A stretch of 64,000 nucleotides of DNA from an uncultured Colwellia sp. (GCA_913062815.1 CAJXWZ010000003.1:103919-167918); one strand, 5' to 3'; positions 19,545-29,702 are shown, numbered from the stretch's first letter. Notes: generated by a model from the letters alone, not told the origin. Made by a program: numbers and translations.

Positions 19545-20670
19545 GTTTTATTTCCTTGAATATAGTATTAGATATAGTATCCAAAGGTAATGATAGCTCT
19601 GAAATACCTGCTAACGTTACTGCTTGCGGCATGCCATAAACAACACTACTTTGCTCATCTTGCGCCCAAATGGTTGCGCCTTCTGCTTTTAACATACGAG
19701 ACCCTTCTCTTCCGTCAGCACCCATTCCCGTTAAAATCACACCTAAAACATTACCGCCGTAAATTTTTGCTGCTGAGCCAAAACTTACATCAACACTAGG
19801 CTTAAAGGTTATTTTTGCTGAATTGTCTTCAATTATTTTTATTTTAGCTGCATTTTCCGTACCAGCCATAATCATTTGACGACCACCTGGGGCTAAATAC
19901 GCGGAGCCTGGTTTGAGAACATCACCATCACTTGCCTCTTTTATATTTATTTTACATAAAGAATTCAACCTACTCGCAAAGGCATGAGTAAAAGTAGCTG
20001 GCATATGTTGCACTATGATAATAGGCAAAGGAAAATCTGAAGGGAATTGTGTCAATATTTTTTGCAGTGCTACAGGACCTCCAGTGGAGGTACCTATAGC
20101 TAATAAGCCATAGTTTTTCCCTGATGAAGCTTTTAATGCTGACTCAATCTTTCTACTAGGAGTAGATATTGTTTGTGACGACAGCGCTCTTCTAACCCCT
20201 GACTTTGATTGCGTATCGATGGGACGTTTATATGCCGAACGACCTGATGATATACTACGCGTACTAACCCGTCCTTTTTTTGCCAGCTGAGCAACACGTT
20301 GCCGTAACAAGCTCCCCGCTTCATCACTATTTTGTGCAATTTCACTAAATTTTTTCGGCAGGAAATCGAGTGCTCCTGCTTCTAAGGCTTCAAGGGTGGC
20401 TTTTGCTCCTTTGTGGGTTAAAGAAGAAAACATTAAAATAGCCGTTGGTGACTGTGCCATGATCTTTTTAACTGCTGAAATACCATTCAACACTGGCATT
20501 TCGATATCCATAGTTATTACGTCGGGCTTTAGAGAAAGTGCTTTATCTACGGCTTCTTGCCCATTAACAGCAACATCAATTACTTCTAACTGTGGGTCTT
20601 TGCTCAGAATATCAGTGACTCGCCGTCTAAAAAAACTTGAATCATCAACAACGAGTACTTTGTAGGCCAT
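19537..20670 (-). CDS. cheB: Chemotaxis protein-glutamate methylesterase/deamidase CheB
   Basis: Removes methyl groups from receptor glutamates to adapt the response. The 377-residue protein has an N-terminal receiver domain with the phospho-acceptor D55 ([14 protein letters not shown]), a linker rich in serine and basic residues (about 130-180) and a C-terminal esterase. The esterase shows the catalytic serine in IGTSTGGP, the histidine in [11 protein letters not shown] and the aspartate in LTGMGADG. It follows cheA by 29 bases. No cheR is in the window. Confidence 0.95.
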   Translation of the reverse strand: MAYKVLVVDDSSFFRRRVTDILSKDPQLEVIDVAVNGQEAVDKALSLKPDVITMDIEMPVLNGISAVKKIMAQSPTAILMFSSLTHKGAKATLEALEAGALDFLPKKFSEIAQNSDEAGSLLRQRVAQLAKKGRVSTRSISSGRSAYKRPIDTQSKSGVRRALSSQTISTPSRKIESALKASSGKNYGLLAIGTSTGGPVALQKILTQFPSDFPLPIIIVQHMPATFTHAFASRLNSLCKINIKEASDGDVLKPGSAYLAPGGRQMIMAGTENAAKIKIIEDNSAKITFKPSVDVSFGSAAKIYGGNVLGVILTGMGADGREGSRMLKAEGATIWAQDEQSSVVYGMPQAVTLAGISELSLPLDTISNTIFKEIKHG

Positions 20671-20699
20671 TTACTTCCTCTAATATAATAATTTTATTT

Positions 20700-22829
20700 T
20701 TATGAATTCAGTTTTTTATTTACTGATGATTTTCTAGCGTAAAACTTTAACATACTCGGTATATCAATAATTAATGCAATGCCACCATCGCTGGTAATAG
20801 TAGCACCAGCCATTCCCGGAGTACCGTGGAGTAATCGATCCAGTGGTTTTATTACCACTTCTTCTTGCCCTATCAATCGGTCTACAACAAAAGCCACTTG
20901 TTGATTCCCTAGCTGAACGATGACAACATGCCCTTTATCACACGCTTTATTCTCGTAATTCCTTATTAACCATTTATCCAAGTAAAATAGTGGTATAGCT
21001 TTTTCACGAACAATAATTGTTAACTGGCCATCAACGCTATTGGTATTAGTTAAATCTAAGTGAAAAATTTCATTGACAGCAGCAAGCGGTAAAGCAAAAA
21101 TTTGCTCGCCAACAACAACCATTAAGGTAGGTAAAATGGCTAGCGTTAGCGGAACTTTAATTTCAAGGACAGTACCGACCCCCATTTCAGAGTCAATATC
21201 CACAGTACCGTTTAATTGGGTAATTTTGGTTTTAACCACATCCATACCAACACCACGACCTGAAACTTCTGATATCTCTGTTTTAGTCGAAAAACCTGGC
21301 GCAAATATCAAACTAAACGCTTCTTTATCTGGCATTCTGGCAGCGGCCTCAGCATCAAGTACACCACGTTCTATGGCAATTTCCTTCAGTTTTTCAGCAT
21401 TCATACCTGCGCCATCATCTTTGATAGTTAACAGAATATGATCGCCTTCTTGTGAGGCAGATAAAATGACAGTACCTTGACGTGGTTTACCAATAGATTC
21501 ACGTACATCAGGTTCTTCAACACCATGATCTACTGAGTTGCGCACTAAATGCACGAGTGGATCAGCTAAGGCTTCTACTAAGTTTTTATCTAGATCTGTT
21601 TCTTCACCTTCTAGTATTAACTGAATGTCTTTATCAAGACTACGTGCTAAATCACGAACAACACGAGGGAAGCGACCAAATACTTTTTTAATTGGCTGCA
21701 TCCGCGTTTTCATTACGGCCCCTTGTAGATCAGTCGTAACCGCATCCAAATTCGTAACCGCTTTAGTCAAGTCTTCATCATCAGAGGTTAAGCCAAGACT
21801 GGTTAAACGATTTCGCACCAGCACTAACTCGCCTACCATGTTCATAATTTTATCAAGTCGTTTGGTATCAACTCGTACTGTTGTTTCGCCTTGGGGTGTT
21901 GCTGCTTGAGTAGACTTCTTACCCGCAGATGAAGATTTAGCTGCAGGTTTAGATGCCGGTTTAGGTGCAGGTTTTTTCGTGTTATTACTTGAAGTAGCAG
22001 GAGTTGATTTAGCCGTTGGTGTAGGTACACTTTGTGCTACAACAGGAACAACTGGCTCTTGAGCTTTTTTAGGAGCGTTGCCTTTACCATGCAATTCATC
22101 AAGTAAGTTCTCAAATTCATCATCATTTATTTCATCTGATGATGAGGTACCAGCAGGGGATGCATTATTAATATCGGCAGAAAAAGCGCCTTGTCCGTGT
22201 AATTCATCCAACAATGATTCAAATTCATCATCAGAGATATCATTACTGTCACCATTGTCATCACTTTCCGAATTAGTTTCAATAATAGCAGGAGCAGTAG
22301 AAGGACTTCCACCGCCATGTAATTCATCTAACAAGCGTTCAAATTCATCTTCGCTCATGTCGTCTGTTGAATCAGCGCTTGTTTCTTCTGATGTAGATAC
22401 AACTACAGGTTCAGGAGTTGGTGCAGCTACTTCTTGTCCCTCTGGTTGGCTCAATCGATTAAGCTCAGCTAGCAATGCTGGTTCAGCGGGTACAAGTGAC
22501 TCTTTGTTCTGCACTAAAGCAAACATGTCATTAACAGTATCAAGGGCAGATAAAATTGTATCCATTAATTCAGCGTTAACAGACCTTTGACCATTACGAA
22601 GTAGATCGAATATATTTTCTGCGCCATGGCAAACATCAACAAGTTCAGTCAAAGCAAGAAAGCCTGCACCACCTTTTACAGTGTGAAAGCCTCGAAAAAT
22701 CGCATTAAGTAAATCAGCATTATCAACATCATTTTCAAGTTCAACTAACTGCTCTGATAGCAGCTCTAGTATTTCACCTGCTTCGACTAAAAAGTCCTGT
22801 AGAATTTCTTCATCCGCTTCAAATGACAT
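20700..22829 (-). CDS. cheA: Chemotaxis histidine kinase CheA with triple repeated linker motif
   Basis: Autophosphorylates and passes phosphate to CheY and CheB. The 709-residue protein has an HPt domain (phospho-site H49 in FHTVKGGAGF). A long linker, about 110-330, is rich in acidic, serine, proline and lysine residues. The dimerisation domain begins near TVRVDTKRLDKIMNMVGEL. The ATPase domain follows (HLVRNSVDHGVE, DDGAGM, GRGVGMDVVK), and then the CheW-like C-terminus. I see no evident P2 CheY-binding domain; instead the linker carries three copies of DEFExLLDELHGxG at about residues 156-173, 195-212 and 232-249. These could be docking sites for ParP or other partners. Confidence 0.95.
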   Translation of the reverse strand: MSFEADEEILQDFLVEAGEILELLSEQLVELENDVDNADLLNAIFRGFHTVKGGAGFLALTELVDVCHGAENIFDLLRNGQRSVNAELMDTILSALDTVNDMFALVQNKESLVPAEPALLAELNRLSQPEGQEVAAPTPEPVVVSTSEETSADSTDDMSEDEFERLLDELHGGGSPSTAPAIIETNSESDDNGDSNDISDDEFESLLDELHGQGAFSADINNASPAGTSSSDEINDDEFENLLDELHGKGNAPKKAQEPVVPVVAQSVPTPTAKSTPATSSNNTKKPAPKPASKPAAKSSSAGKKSTQAATPQGETTVRVDTKRLDKIMNMVGELVLVRNRLTSLGLTSDDEDLTKAVTNLDAVTTDLQGAVMKTRMQPIKKVFGRFPRVVRDLARSLDKDIQLILEGEETDLDKNLVEALADPLVHLVRNSVDHGVEEPDVRESIGKPRQGTVILSASQEGDHILLTIKDDGAGMNAEKLKEIAIERGVLDAEAAARMPDKEAFSLIFAPGFSTKTEISEVSGRGVGMDVVKTKITQLNGTVDIDSEMGVGTVLEIKVPLTLAILPTLMVVVGEQIFALPLAAVNEIFHLDLTNTNSVDGQLTIIVREKAIPLFYLDKWLIRNYENKACDKGHVVIVQLGNQQVAFVVDRLIGQEEVVIKPLDRLLHGTPGMAGATITSDGGIALIIDIPSMLKFYARKSSVNKKLNS
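22082..22362 (-). repeat. Three degenerate coding repeats in the cheA linker
   Basis: Three copies of a roughly 50-base segment encode DEFExLLDELHGxG (22310-22362, 22193-22245, 22082-22133). They are spaced about 110-120 bases apart, with unrelated, serine- and asparagine-rich sequence between. The protein repeat is far better conserved than the spacers, which suggests selection on the motif itself. Confidence 0.8.
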
Positions 22830-22842
22830 TCATTAACTCCCG

Positions 22843-23586
22843 TTAAAACCCTAAACTCGATAAAAGATCATCAACATCGTCTTGATCTTCAACAACATCG
22901 TCTCTTTCTTCTGAATTGACAATTGGCCCTTCTACTAAGTTATCACCAACCTTAGGCGCTGATTTTCCTTGTATATTCTCAGAAGATATGCCAAATGCCG
23001 TTAACATATTAATTAAGCTCTCTTCAACTTCACGGACTAAATCTATAACTTTTCTAATAACTTGTCCCGTTAAGTCCTGAAAATCTTGTGCCATTAACAC
23101 GTCAGTCATTAAACTATGTATATTCGCTGTTTCTTTACCCGTTGTTACTAATAATGTATCAATATCAACGCATAAACTTTTAAACTCTTTTAAATCAATT
23201 TCATTATTCATTAGTTTAGTCCACGCAGGATTAACTGCGCTAACTTGATCTGAAATTTTATCTACAACAGGAAAAATTGATTCAACTGCGTCCATGGTCT
23301 TATTTGCTGCTTCTTCAGTGCGGGTAATAACGTAATTCAAACGTTCTTTTGCATCAGGAATATCAGCAGTTGCCAAGTCATTCAACCTAGAATCAAGTTG
23401 AAAATTGGTTAAAGAGTCATGTAGTTGACGTGTTAATTTACCTATTTCCGCAAATAATTCAGAATTGATTGGATTTTGAATCTCCGCAACAAGCTCATCA
23501 GCTTTATCTTGCTGATCAGATTCTAAAAATTCAACCAAAGATTTAGCCTGTTCCAATGAAACGCGGCCTATCATTGCCATACTCAT
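22843..23586 (-). CDS. cheZ: CheY-P phosphatase CheZ
   Basis: Dephosphorylates CheY-P to end the signal. The 247-residue helical protein contains the catalytic block AQDFQDLTGQVIRKVIDLV, with the key glutamine in the DLTGQ segment. Its acidic C-terminal tail ends in DDVDDLLSSLGF, which matches the CheY-binding peptide of the family. AAGGA lies seven bases before the first ATG. It lies between cheY and cheA, 13 bases from the latter. Confidence 0.93.
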   Translation of the reverse strand: MSMAMIGRVSLEQAKSLVEFLESDQQDKADELVAEIQNPINSELFAEIGKLTRQLHDSLTNFQLDSRLNDLATADIPDAKERLNYVITRTEEAANKTMDAVESIFPVVDKISDQVSAVNPAWTKLMNNEIDLKEFKSLCVDIDTLLVTTGKETANIHSLMTDVLMAQDFQDLTGQVIRKVIDLVREVEESLINMLTAFGISSENIQGKSAPKVGDNLVEGPIVNSEERDDVVEDQDDVDDLLSSLGF

Positions 23587-23661
23587 GCAAATTCCTTAAT
23601 ACTTAAACCAAAGCATTACTAAATTTTATTAATGAGCCTTAATCGACTCAACTAATTTAAA

Positions 23662-24045
23662 TTAACCTAGACGTTCAAAAATCTTGTCTAATTTAGTTTT
23701 TAGTGTTGCTGCTGTAAATGGTTTAACAATATAACCATTTACACCTGCTTGAGCAGCCATAACAATTTGCTCTTTTTTAGCTTCAGCTGTAATTAATAGT
23801 ACAGGGATATGAGCTAGGCTTGAATCAGCTCGTATTGCCTTTAACAAGTCAATACCTTGCATTCCTGGCATATTCCAATCCGTTACGACGAAATCAAAAT
23901 CACCACCTTGAAGCATTGGCAAGGCAGTACTGCCATCATCCGCTTCTTGAATGTTTGTGAAGCCTAAATCACGTAACAAATTTTTCACTATACGTCTCAT
24001 GGTTGAAAAATCATCAACAACAAGCACTTTCATATTTTTATCCAA
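23662..24045 (-). CDS. cheY: Chemotaxis response regulator CheY
   Basis: A single receiver domain that, when phosphorylated by CheA, binds the switch proteins FliM/FliN. From a TTG start the 128-residue protein reads (M)[17 protein letters not shown], which matches relatives that begin MDKNMK. GGAGGG lies a few bases before this TTG, whereas the later ATG (24033) is too far from it. The phospho-acceptor is D56 in [10 protein letters not shown], the conserved threonine is in LLITAEAK and the lysine is in IVKPFTA. It lies between fliA and cheZ. Confidence 0.95.
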   Translation of the reverse strand: MDKNMKVLVVDDFSTMRRIVKNLLRDLGFTNIQEADDGSTALPMLQGGDFDFVVTDWNMPGMQGIDLLKAIRADSSLAHIPVLLITAEAKKEQIVMAAQAGVNGYIVKPFTAATLKTKLDKIFERLG

Positions 24046-24102
24046 GGCACCCTCCGGCGAAACATTCAAAATTTTTATTGGTTAATACAGTTATTATTTT
24101 AC

Positions 24103-24822
24103 TCAACTTTGCCAAGATTGCATACGCGCTTTCAACCTATGCATTGCCTGACTGTGAATTTGGCTAACTCGCGACTCACTAACATCGAGTACTTGGCCAA
24201 TTTCACGCAAATTTAATTCTTCATCATAATATAGAGACAGTACTAAAGCTTCTCGTTCGGGTAAAGTACTAATGCACTCACTCAACCCTTTTTTAAATGC
24301 CTTATGTTCAATGCTTTGATATGGATCATCACCATGGTAGGTGTCATCAAACTTAAGTGCATCTTCACTTATACCTAGATCATCAATACCAAGTATTTTA
24401 CCTGTACTGACCTCACTTAATATATGATGGTACTCATTTAATGAAATATCAAGTTTTTCAGCTACTTCTACATCAGAAACATCGCGTCCTAACTTTGCTT
24501 CTAACTGTTTGATAGCATCACTAACCATGCGACTATTTTTATGAACTGAGCGAGGTGTCCAGTCTCCACGACGTATTTCATCTAACATCGCGCCCCGAAT
24601 ACGAATACCAGCAAAGGTTTCAAAACTTGCACCTTTACTACTGTCGAAATTATTAGCCGCTTCAAATAAACCGATCATACCCGATTGAATTAAATCATCA
24701 ACAATGACACTAGCAGGTAACCGAGCTAACAAATGATAAGCGATTCGCTTAACTAGAACGGTATGCTGTTCAAGCAATACTGTTTTATCAACGGGTTTAT
24801 TATAGGCATTAGCTTTTACCAC
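24103..24822 (-). CDS. fliA: Flagellar sigma-28 factor FliA
   Basis: Directs RNA polymerase to late flagellar and chemotaxis promoters such as the one before the flagellin here. The 239-residue protein has sigma regions 2 (LPASVIVDDLIQSGMIGLFEAAN), 3 and 4 (LREIGQVLDVSESRVSQIHSQA). It starts with GTG; no ATG occurs before residue 48. It follows flhG by 64 bases and precedes cheY, the classical arrangement. An anti-sigma factor FlgM is not in the window. Confidence 0.95.
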   Translation of the reverse strand: MVKANAYNKPVDKTVLLEQHTVLVKRIAYHLLARLPASVIVDDLIQSGMIGLFEAANNFDSSKGASFETFAGIRIRGAMLDEIRRGDWTPRSVHKNSRMVSDAIKQLEAKLGRDVSDVEVAEKLDISLNEYHHILSEVSTGKILGIDDLGISEDALKFDDTYHGDDPYQSIEHKAFKKGLSECISTLPEREALVLSLYYDEELNLREIGQVLDVSESRVSQIHSQAMHRLKARMQSWQS

Positions 24823-24886
24823 TTTTTACTGTTCCCACCTAAATTATTTTGTTATTTTTCAACAAATGACGGCCATTAATCATCAA

Positions 24887-25729
24887 TTAATAGTCGAGAA
24901 GTTGTTCAATAAAAAACTCCAAATGACCTGAAGCTTGGTGTGGTATTGGCCATGTTGTTACTTTTTTTGCTAAACCTTTCATAGCTACCGCGGCTGGAGA
25001 CTCAGGAAAAGCCTCTACAATGGCTTGCTGCTTACGCACTGATTTTCTGATATTTTCATCAAAAGGTATAACAGCAACCAGTTCAAGCGCAACATCTAAA
25101 AACCTATCGGTTACTTTAGTCAGTTTGGCAAATAGTTGTTGCCCTTCTTTAGGACTACGGACCATATTGGCAACAACTTTAAATTTAAAAATGCCGTGAT
25201 CTCGGCTTAATAATTTCATTAAAGCATAACAATCTGTTATTGAAGTTGGCTCATCACATACTACTAGCATGACATCTTGAGCAGCGCGGGTAAAACTAAG
25301 TACCATATCTGAAATGCCTGCTGCCGTATCAACAATAAGCACATCAAACTGTGTTTGCATCTCGCTAAAAGCACGGATTAAACCGGCATGCTCTGAAGGC
25401 GTCAGATCAACCATAGATTGAGAGCCTGATGTGGCGGGAATAATTTTTATGTTACTGGGGCCGGTAATAATAATATCATCAAGTTCGCATTCACCTGACA
25501 ATACATGGGAAAGATTGCGCTTTACTCTCAACCCTAACATTACATCAACATTTGCTAGGCCTAAATCAGCATCCAACACTAGCACTCTTTTTCCCTGCTG
25601 TCCTAGTGCAATAGCTGTGTTTAATGAGACATTGGTTTTCCCAACCCCTCCTTTACCACCCGAAACCGCTATTACTTTAACTTTCTTTAAGTCCTGCATT
25701 TTTCTTAAGCCGCTCGCTTGATCTGCCAT
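24887..25729 (-). CDS. flhG: Flagellar number regulator FlhG (FleN), MinD-like ATPase
   Basis: Limits flagella to one per pole by restraining FlhF and the master regulator FlrA/FleQ. The 280-residue protein has the deviant Walker A AVSGGKGGVGKTNVSLN near residue 20, VLDADLGLANVDVMLG and VDTAAGISDMV. A short N-terminal segment before Walker A holds the basic, DQASGLRKM-like activator region that stimulates FlhF. The intergenic DNA just upstream is filled by an 11-bp tandem repeat, whose minus strand supplies repeated AAGAAG sequences that may act as weak ribosome-binding sites. Confidence 0.95.
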   Translation of the reverse strand: MADQASGLRKMQDLKKVKVIAVSGGKGGVGKTNVSLNTAIALGQQGKRVLVLDADLGLANVDVMLGLRVKRNLSHVLSGECELDDIIITGPSNIKIIPATSGSQSMVDLTPSEHAGLIRAFSEMQTQFDVLIVDTAAGISDMVLSFTRAAQDVMLVVCDEPTSITDCYALMKLLSRDHGIFKFKVVANMVRSPKEGQQLFAKLTKVTDRFLDVALELVAVIPFDENIRKSVRKQQAIVEAFPESPAAVAMKGLAKKVTTWPIPHQASGHLEFFIEQLLDY

Positions 25730-25734
25730 TAATT

Positions 25735-25811
25735 ATTACTTCTTAATTACTTCTTAATTACTTCTTAATTACTTCTTAATTACTTCTTAATTACTTCTTT
25801 ATTATTTCTTT
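25735..25811 (-). repeat. 11-bp tandem repeat between flhF and flhG
   Basis: The unit ATTACTTCTTA (plus strand) occurs five times perfectly from 25735 to 25789, followed by ATTACTTCTTT and ATTATTTCTTT. It ends five bases before the flhG start codon. On the minus strand each unit reads TAAGAAGTAAT, containing an AAGAAG Shine-Dalgarno-like core and TAA stops. Confidence 0.95.
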
Positions 25812-25843
25812 ATTATAGTGTTTCACTTTAACTAAGAATGCAC

Positions 25844-27430
25844 TTACATTGCTACGGCTGGTGTTACTGGCACTGACCGTGCTGATTGTTGAGCATAGGT
25901 TACATTATTTTTTGCTGACTTTATTGCCATTTTATCTGCAAGCGTAACCAATTTTTCAGCATTTGCAACTTTAATGTCTTCTGGAACTCTTTGCCCGTCA
26001 GTAAGATAACCTATTGGCAAGCCATTTTGAATTGAAGTTGTAATTATTTCGCCAATACTGACACTTTCATCTAGTTTAGTATAAATACAACCCGATAATG
26101 GTACTTTTTTAAAGCGATCAACATTTTCTTGCATGACTTGTTGCTGGCTATTCGCAGCCAACACTAAATAGTTTCTGATCCTAACTCTAGCATTTGATAC
26201 TAAATTAGCTAAGTTTTCAGCTAAACGAATATCTCTTTGCCCCATACCTGCAGTATCAATTAAAATTAATTTCTTTTTAGAAAACTGCTGCAGCAATAAA
26301 TCCAAAGCTTGGCTATCTTTAGCTAGCTTAACTTGACAGCCAATAATTTTTCCATAGGTAGCGAGTTGTTCAAAGCCAGCAATTCTGTATGTATCTGTTG
26401 AAATCAAAGCAACTTGCTCATGACCGTGAATTTGTGCAAACCGGGCAGCGAGTTTTGCAATAGTAGTGGTTTTACCAACCCCCGTAGGACCGACTAAAGC
26501 CACTACACCGCCACGATGAATAATATCGTTTTGTGTGGTGTTGATTTGTTCACTAATAAGTTTTGTTGCTTGTTGCCAAGCATTGTCTTCATGGTGTTGC
26601 GCCGGCACATAACCTGCAATTTGATCAGCAATTTGTTCATTCAATCCTAATGCCAGTAAACGTGTTACCAGCACTGCTCTTTGTGGATCTTTTTGTGCCA
26701 TATCTTGCCACATAAGTCCAGAGACTTGATGTTCTAGTAACTGCCTAATTGAAGCCATTTCTTGTTGCATTTTATCAAAGTCTTGCTGACTTACTTCACC
26801 CCCGGTAGAAACCGTTTGTTCGTTAGGTTGTTGTGCCTTTAACCTTGCAGCCATTTGCTCTGCTTCCAATGAAGTATGTGCGTGTGCAGGAGGTGCTTGT
26901 GCGGCACTAGGATCAGGTGCAACATTAACTGGCGCAGGAATTGTACCATCAGGCTTTGAATGACGTAACCGCTCAGTAAAACTACGCAGCTGTTCTTCTA
27001 TGTTTTCATCTTGAGCCGTTGCTAGTAACGGAGTATCAATTAAAGTAGTATTTGTCTGCTCTGTACTATTGGGGTTATGCTGAACTTGTCGATTCAGCAA
27101 TGCAGATAAACTGTCGGCAGGCGGAGAATGTTCTTCGTTTCTGCTAGCATCATTATTAGGCTGAATGTCGACTAGTTGCTCCGTTGGTTTAAGTGGCGCT
27201 TGACCTCCGAGACTAACAACATCATTGGATACTTCACGAGTGCTTGCATTGTCATGATGAATTGCTTCCTTTGGTTGCTCAACCGTTTGGTTATAATCAA
27301 CAGCGGCCATCAACTCAACGCCTTCAGGAATTTTTTTATTAGACATAATAACCGCATCCGCGCCTAATTCATCTTTTATTTGTGCTAATGCGCTACGCAT
27401 ATCTTTGCCAACAAAACGTCTTATTTTCAC
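25844..27430 (-). CDS. flhF: Flagellar pole-determining GTPase FlhF
   Basis: An SRP-type GTPase that sets the polar site and starts assembly there. The 528-residue protein has an N-terminal KIRRFVGKDMRSALAQIKDE segment, a long glutamine/proline-rich B region (about 60-240) and a C-terminal NG domain with GPTGVGKTTTIAKLA, STDTYRIAGFEQL and LIDTAGMGQRD. The GTG start has GGAG seven bases upstream. The region between the termini is longer than in many relatives. It lies between flhA and flhG as in all polar-flagellum clusters. Confidence 0.95.
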   Translation of the reverse strand: MKIRRFVGKDMRSALAQIKDELGADAVIMSNKKIPEGVELMAAVDYNQTVEQPKEAIHHDNASTREVSNDVVSLGGQAPLKPTEQLVDIQPNNDASRNEEHSPPADSLSALLNRQVQHNPNSTEQTNTTLIDTPLLATAQDENIEEQLRSFTERLRHSKPDGTIPAPVNVAPDPSAAQAPPAHAHTSLEAEQMAARLKAQQPNEQTVSTGGEVSQQDFDKMQQEMASIRQLLEHQVSGLMWQDMAQKDPQRAVLVTRLLALGLNEQIADQIAGYVPAQHHEDNAWQQATKLISEQINTTQNDIIHRGGVVALVGPTGVGKTTTIAKLAARFAQIHGHEQVALISTDTYRIAGFEQLATYGKIIGCQVKLAKDSQALDLLLQQFSKKKLILIDTAGMGQRDIRLAENLANLVSNARVRIRNYLVLAANSQQQVMQENVDRFKKVPLSGCIYTKLDESVSIGEIITTSIQNGLPIGYLTDGQRVPEDIKVANAEKLVTLADKMAIKSAKNNVTYAQQSARSVPVTPAVAM

Positions 27431-27550
27431 CGTTAACTCCTTATCTAGTTTCGAGTTGTGAGCAATGAGTATCGAAATTTACCTTCTAGCCCATGACTTC
27501 ACTTACTCGTCACTGTATTACCTGTAACGTTTCTACATCGTTACTTATAA

Positions 27551-29653
27551 TTACTGCCCTATAGCACTAACAATTTTAATTTGTTTATCATCAGGTATTT
27601 CTTGATAAGAGATAACTCTCAAACCAGGAATGGTATATTTTACAAATTTGGCCAACACTGTCCGTAAAATTCCTGACGTTAATAATATTGGTGTATCACC
27701 CGCTAACTCTTGCTGCTGAGCACCATCGGTTAGCGACTTTTGCAAGCGCTCTGCTAGGCCAGGTTCAATGCCTGCACCATCATCTCCAGCCATCTGCATT
27801 GACTGGTGCAACATTTGTTCCAACTCAGGCGCCAAGGTTATGACAGGTACTTCAATCGCCGCCCCGACTAAGTCTTGGATGATGAATTTTCTTAAGCTGA
27901 TTCGTACCGCAGCGGTTAACACCTCGGCATCTTGGCTCTTAGGGCCATATTCAACCAGTGTTTGCACAATAGAGCGCATATCTCGAACTGCCACCCCTTC
28001 ATTCATAAGGCTTTGTAATACTTTGACAACGGTTCCCAGTGTTAAAGTATCGGGAATAAAACCTTCCACTAATTTAGGGTAAGTTTTGGCTAGCATATCA
28101 AGCAGATTCTGTACTTCTTCGTGACCAAGTAATTGCGAAGCATTATTGGTTAATATTTGACTTAAATGGGTTGCTAATACTGTTGCTGAATCAACCACGG
28201 TATAACCAAGCGTTTGTGCTTGCTCTCGTTGGTTTTGATTGATCCATACGGCATCTAAGCCAAAAGCAGGATCTTTGGTTGGCACGCCATCTAATTTGCC
28301 AAATACTTGGCCCGGATTAATTGCCAATTCTTGATCGTGGCGAATCTCTGCACTGCCGACAGCCACTCCCATCAAAGATATTTGATAACTGTTGGGATCT
28401 AAATCTAAGTTGTCTCGGATGTGCACAGCTGGTACCAGAAACCCAAACTCTTGTGAGAGCTTCTTTCGAACGCCTTTAATTCTACTAAGTAACTCACCAC
28501 CTTGCGCTTTATCTACTAATGGAATTAAGCGATAGCCAATTTCAAGACCTATCACATCTACATGATTAACATCATCCCAGTCTAATTCTTTAGTATCTTC
28601 TTCTTTTCGTTGATTTTGTACTTGTTCTTCTTCAGCAATTTTTTCTAATTCAACCTTTTTATCAACCTTATGCCTATTGCTAAAATATGCAGTACCACCA
28701 ATGATGGCGGAAAATAATAAAAAGACAAAATGTGGCATACCCGGTATCACACCCATCACGAACATTACGCCAGCAGCAATATAAAGAGATTTTTCTTGCC
28801 CTAATTGAGAGCTTACTTGCTCTCCCATGTCTTGCGCGGTATTTTGACGCGTGACCACAATTGCAGTAGCAACTGAAAGCAATAAGCCCGGAATTTGTGC
28901 CACTAAACCGTCACCTATGGTTAAAAGCGTATATATCTCCACGGCATTATCAAAACTTAAGTCATGCTGCACCATGCCTATAACCAAGCCACCAATAATA
29001 TTAATGAATAAGATCAAAATACCTGCAATAGCATCCCCTTTCACAAACTTACTGGCACCATCCATAGAACCATAGAAATCAGCCTCGCTGGTTACTTCAA
29101 TACGACGTTCCCTTGCCTGCTCTGCATTAATAAAACCTGCATTTAAGTCAGCATCAATGGCCATTTGCTTACCCGGCATAGCATCAAGAGTGAATCGCGC
29201 GGTTACTTCGGCGATACGTCCTGCGCCTTTAGTAACAACCACAAAGTTAATAATAATTAATATTAAGAAAACGACTAAACCCACGGCATAGTTACCGCCA
29301 ATAACTACGGAGCCAAACGCTTCAATAACCTTACCCGCAGCATCTGTACCTTCATGTCCTTCAAGTAAAACTACCCGAGTACTGGCCACATTAAGTGCTA
29401 AGCGTAAAATTGTCGCAATAAGGATAACAGAAGGAAAAGAACCAAATTCTAACGGCTTAAGCGTGTATACGGTAATCAATAACACCACTAAAGATAAGGC
29501 AATATTGAATGAAAAAAGAATATCAAGTAACCAAGCAGGCATAGGTAAAATAACCATACCTAGGGCTGCCATCACTAATAAAGGAGTACCAAGACCCGAC
29601 AGATGAGATAATGTTTTCTTATCAAATTGATTGAAATAACCAGTTAATTGCAT
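27551..29653 (-). CDS. flhA: Flagellar type III export gate protein FlhA
   Basis: The large membrane component of the flagellar export gate. The 700-residue protein has about eight membrane helices in the first 330 residues. A FHIPEP-region equivalent includes RFTLDAMPGKQMAIDADLNA, and the cytoplasmic C-terminal domain docks export chaperones. It is separated from flhB by 136 bases that contain a sigma-54-type promoter, and probably opens the flhA-flhF-flhG-fliA-che transcript. Confidence 0.96.
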   Translation of the reverse strand: MQLTGYFNQFDKKTLSHLSGLGTPLLVMAALGMVILPMPAWLLDILFSFNIALSLVVLLITVYTLKPLEFGSFPSVILIATILRLALNVASTRVVLLEGHEGTDAAGKVIEAFGSVVIGGNYAVGLVVFLILIIINFVVVTKGAGRIAEVTARFTLDAMPGKQMAIDADLNAGFINAEQARERRIEVTSEADFYGSMDGASKFVKGDAIAGILILFINIIGGLVIGMVQHDLSFDNAVEIYTLLTIGDGLVAQIPGLLLSVATAIVVTRQNTAQDMGEQVSSQLGQEKSLYIAAGVMFVMGVIPGMPHFVFLLFSAIIGGTAYFSNRHKVDKKVELEKIAEEEQVQNQRKEEDTKELDWDDVNHVDVIGLEIGYRLIPLVDKAQGGELLSRIKGVRKKLSQEFGFLVPAVHIRDNLDLDPNSYQISLMGVAVGSAEIRHDQELAINPGQVFGKLDGVPTKDPAFGLDAVWINQNQREQAQTLGYTVVDSATVLATHLSQILTNNASQLLGHEEVQNLLDMLAKTYPKLVEGFIPDTLTLGTVVKVLQSLMNEGVAVRDMRSIVQTLVEYGPKSQDAEVLTAAVRISLRKFIIQDLVGAAIEVPVITLAPELEQMLHQSMQMAGDDGAGIEPGLAERLQKSLTDGAQQQELAGDTPILLTSGILRTVLAKFVKYTIPGLRVISYQEIPDDKQIKIVSAIGQ

Positions 29654-29702
29654 TAGATACAGCTTGCTCTTTGTGATGATTTTTTGACGCTAGCCAAGAA
29701 AT

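Noticed and set aside
22078-22590. 170-residue plus-strand frame opposite cheA
   Set aside because: It is serine/asparagine-rich low-complexity sequence created by the repeated acidic linker codons on the other strand; it has no family resemblance.
25735-25811. Short regular repeats as a CRISPR array
   Set aside because: The units are 11 bases, directly joined, with no spacers and no cas genes in the window.
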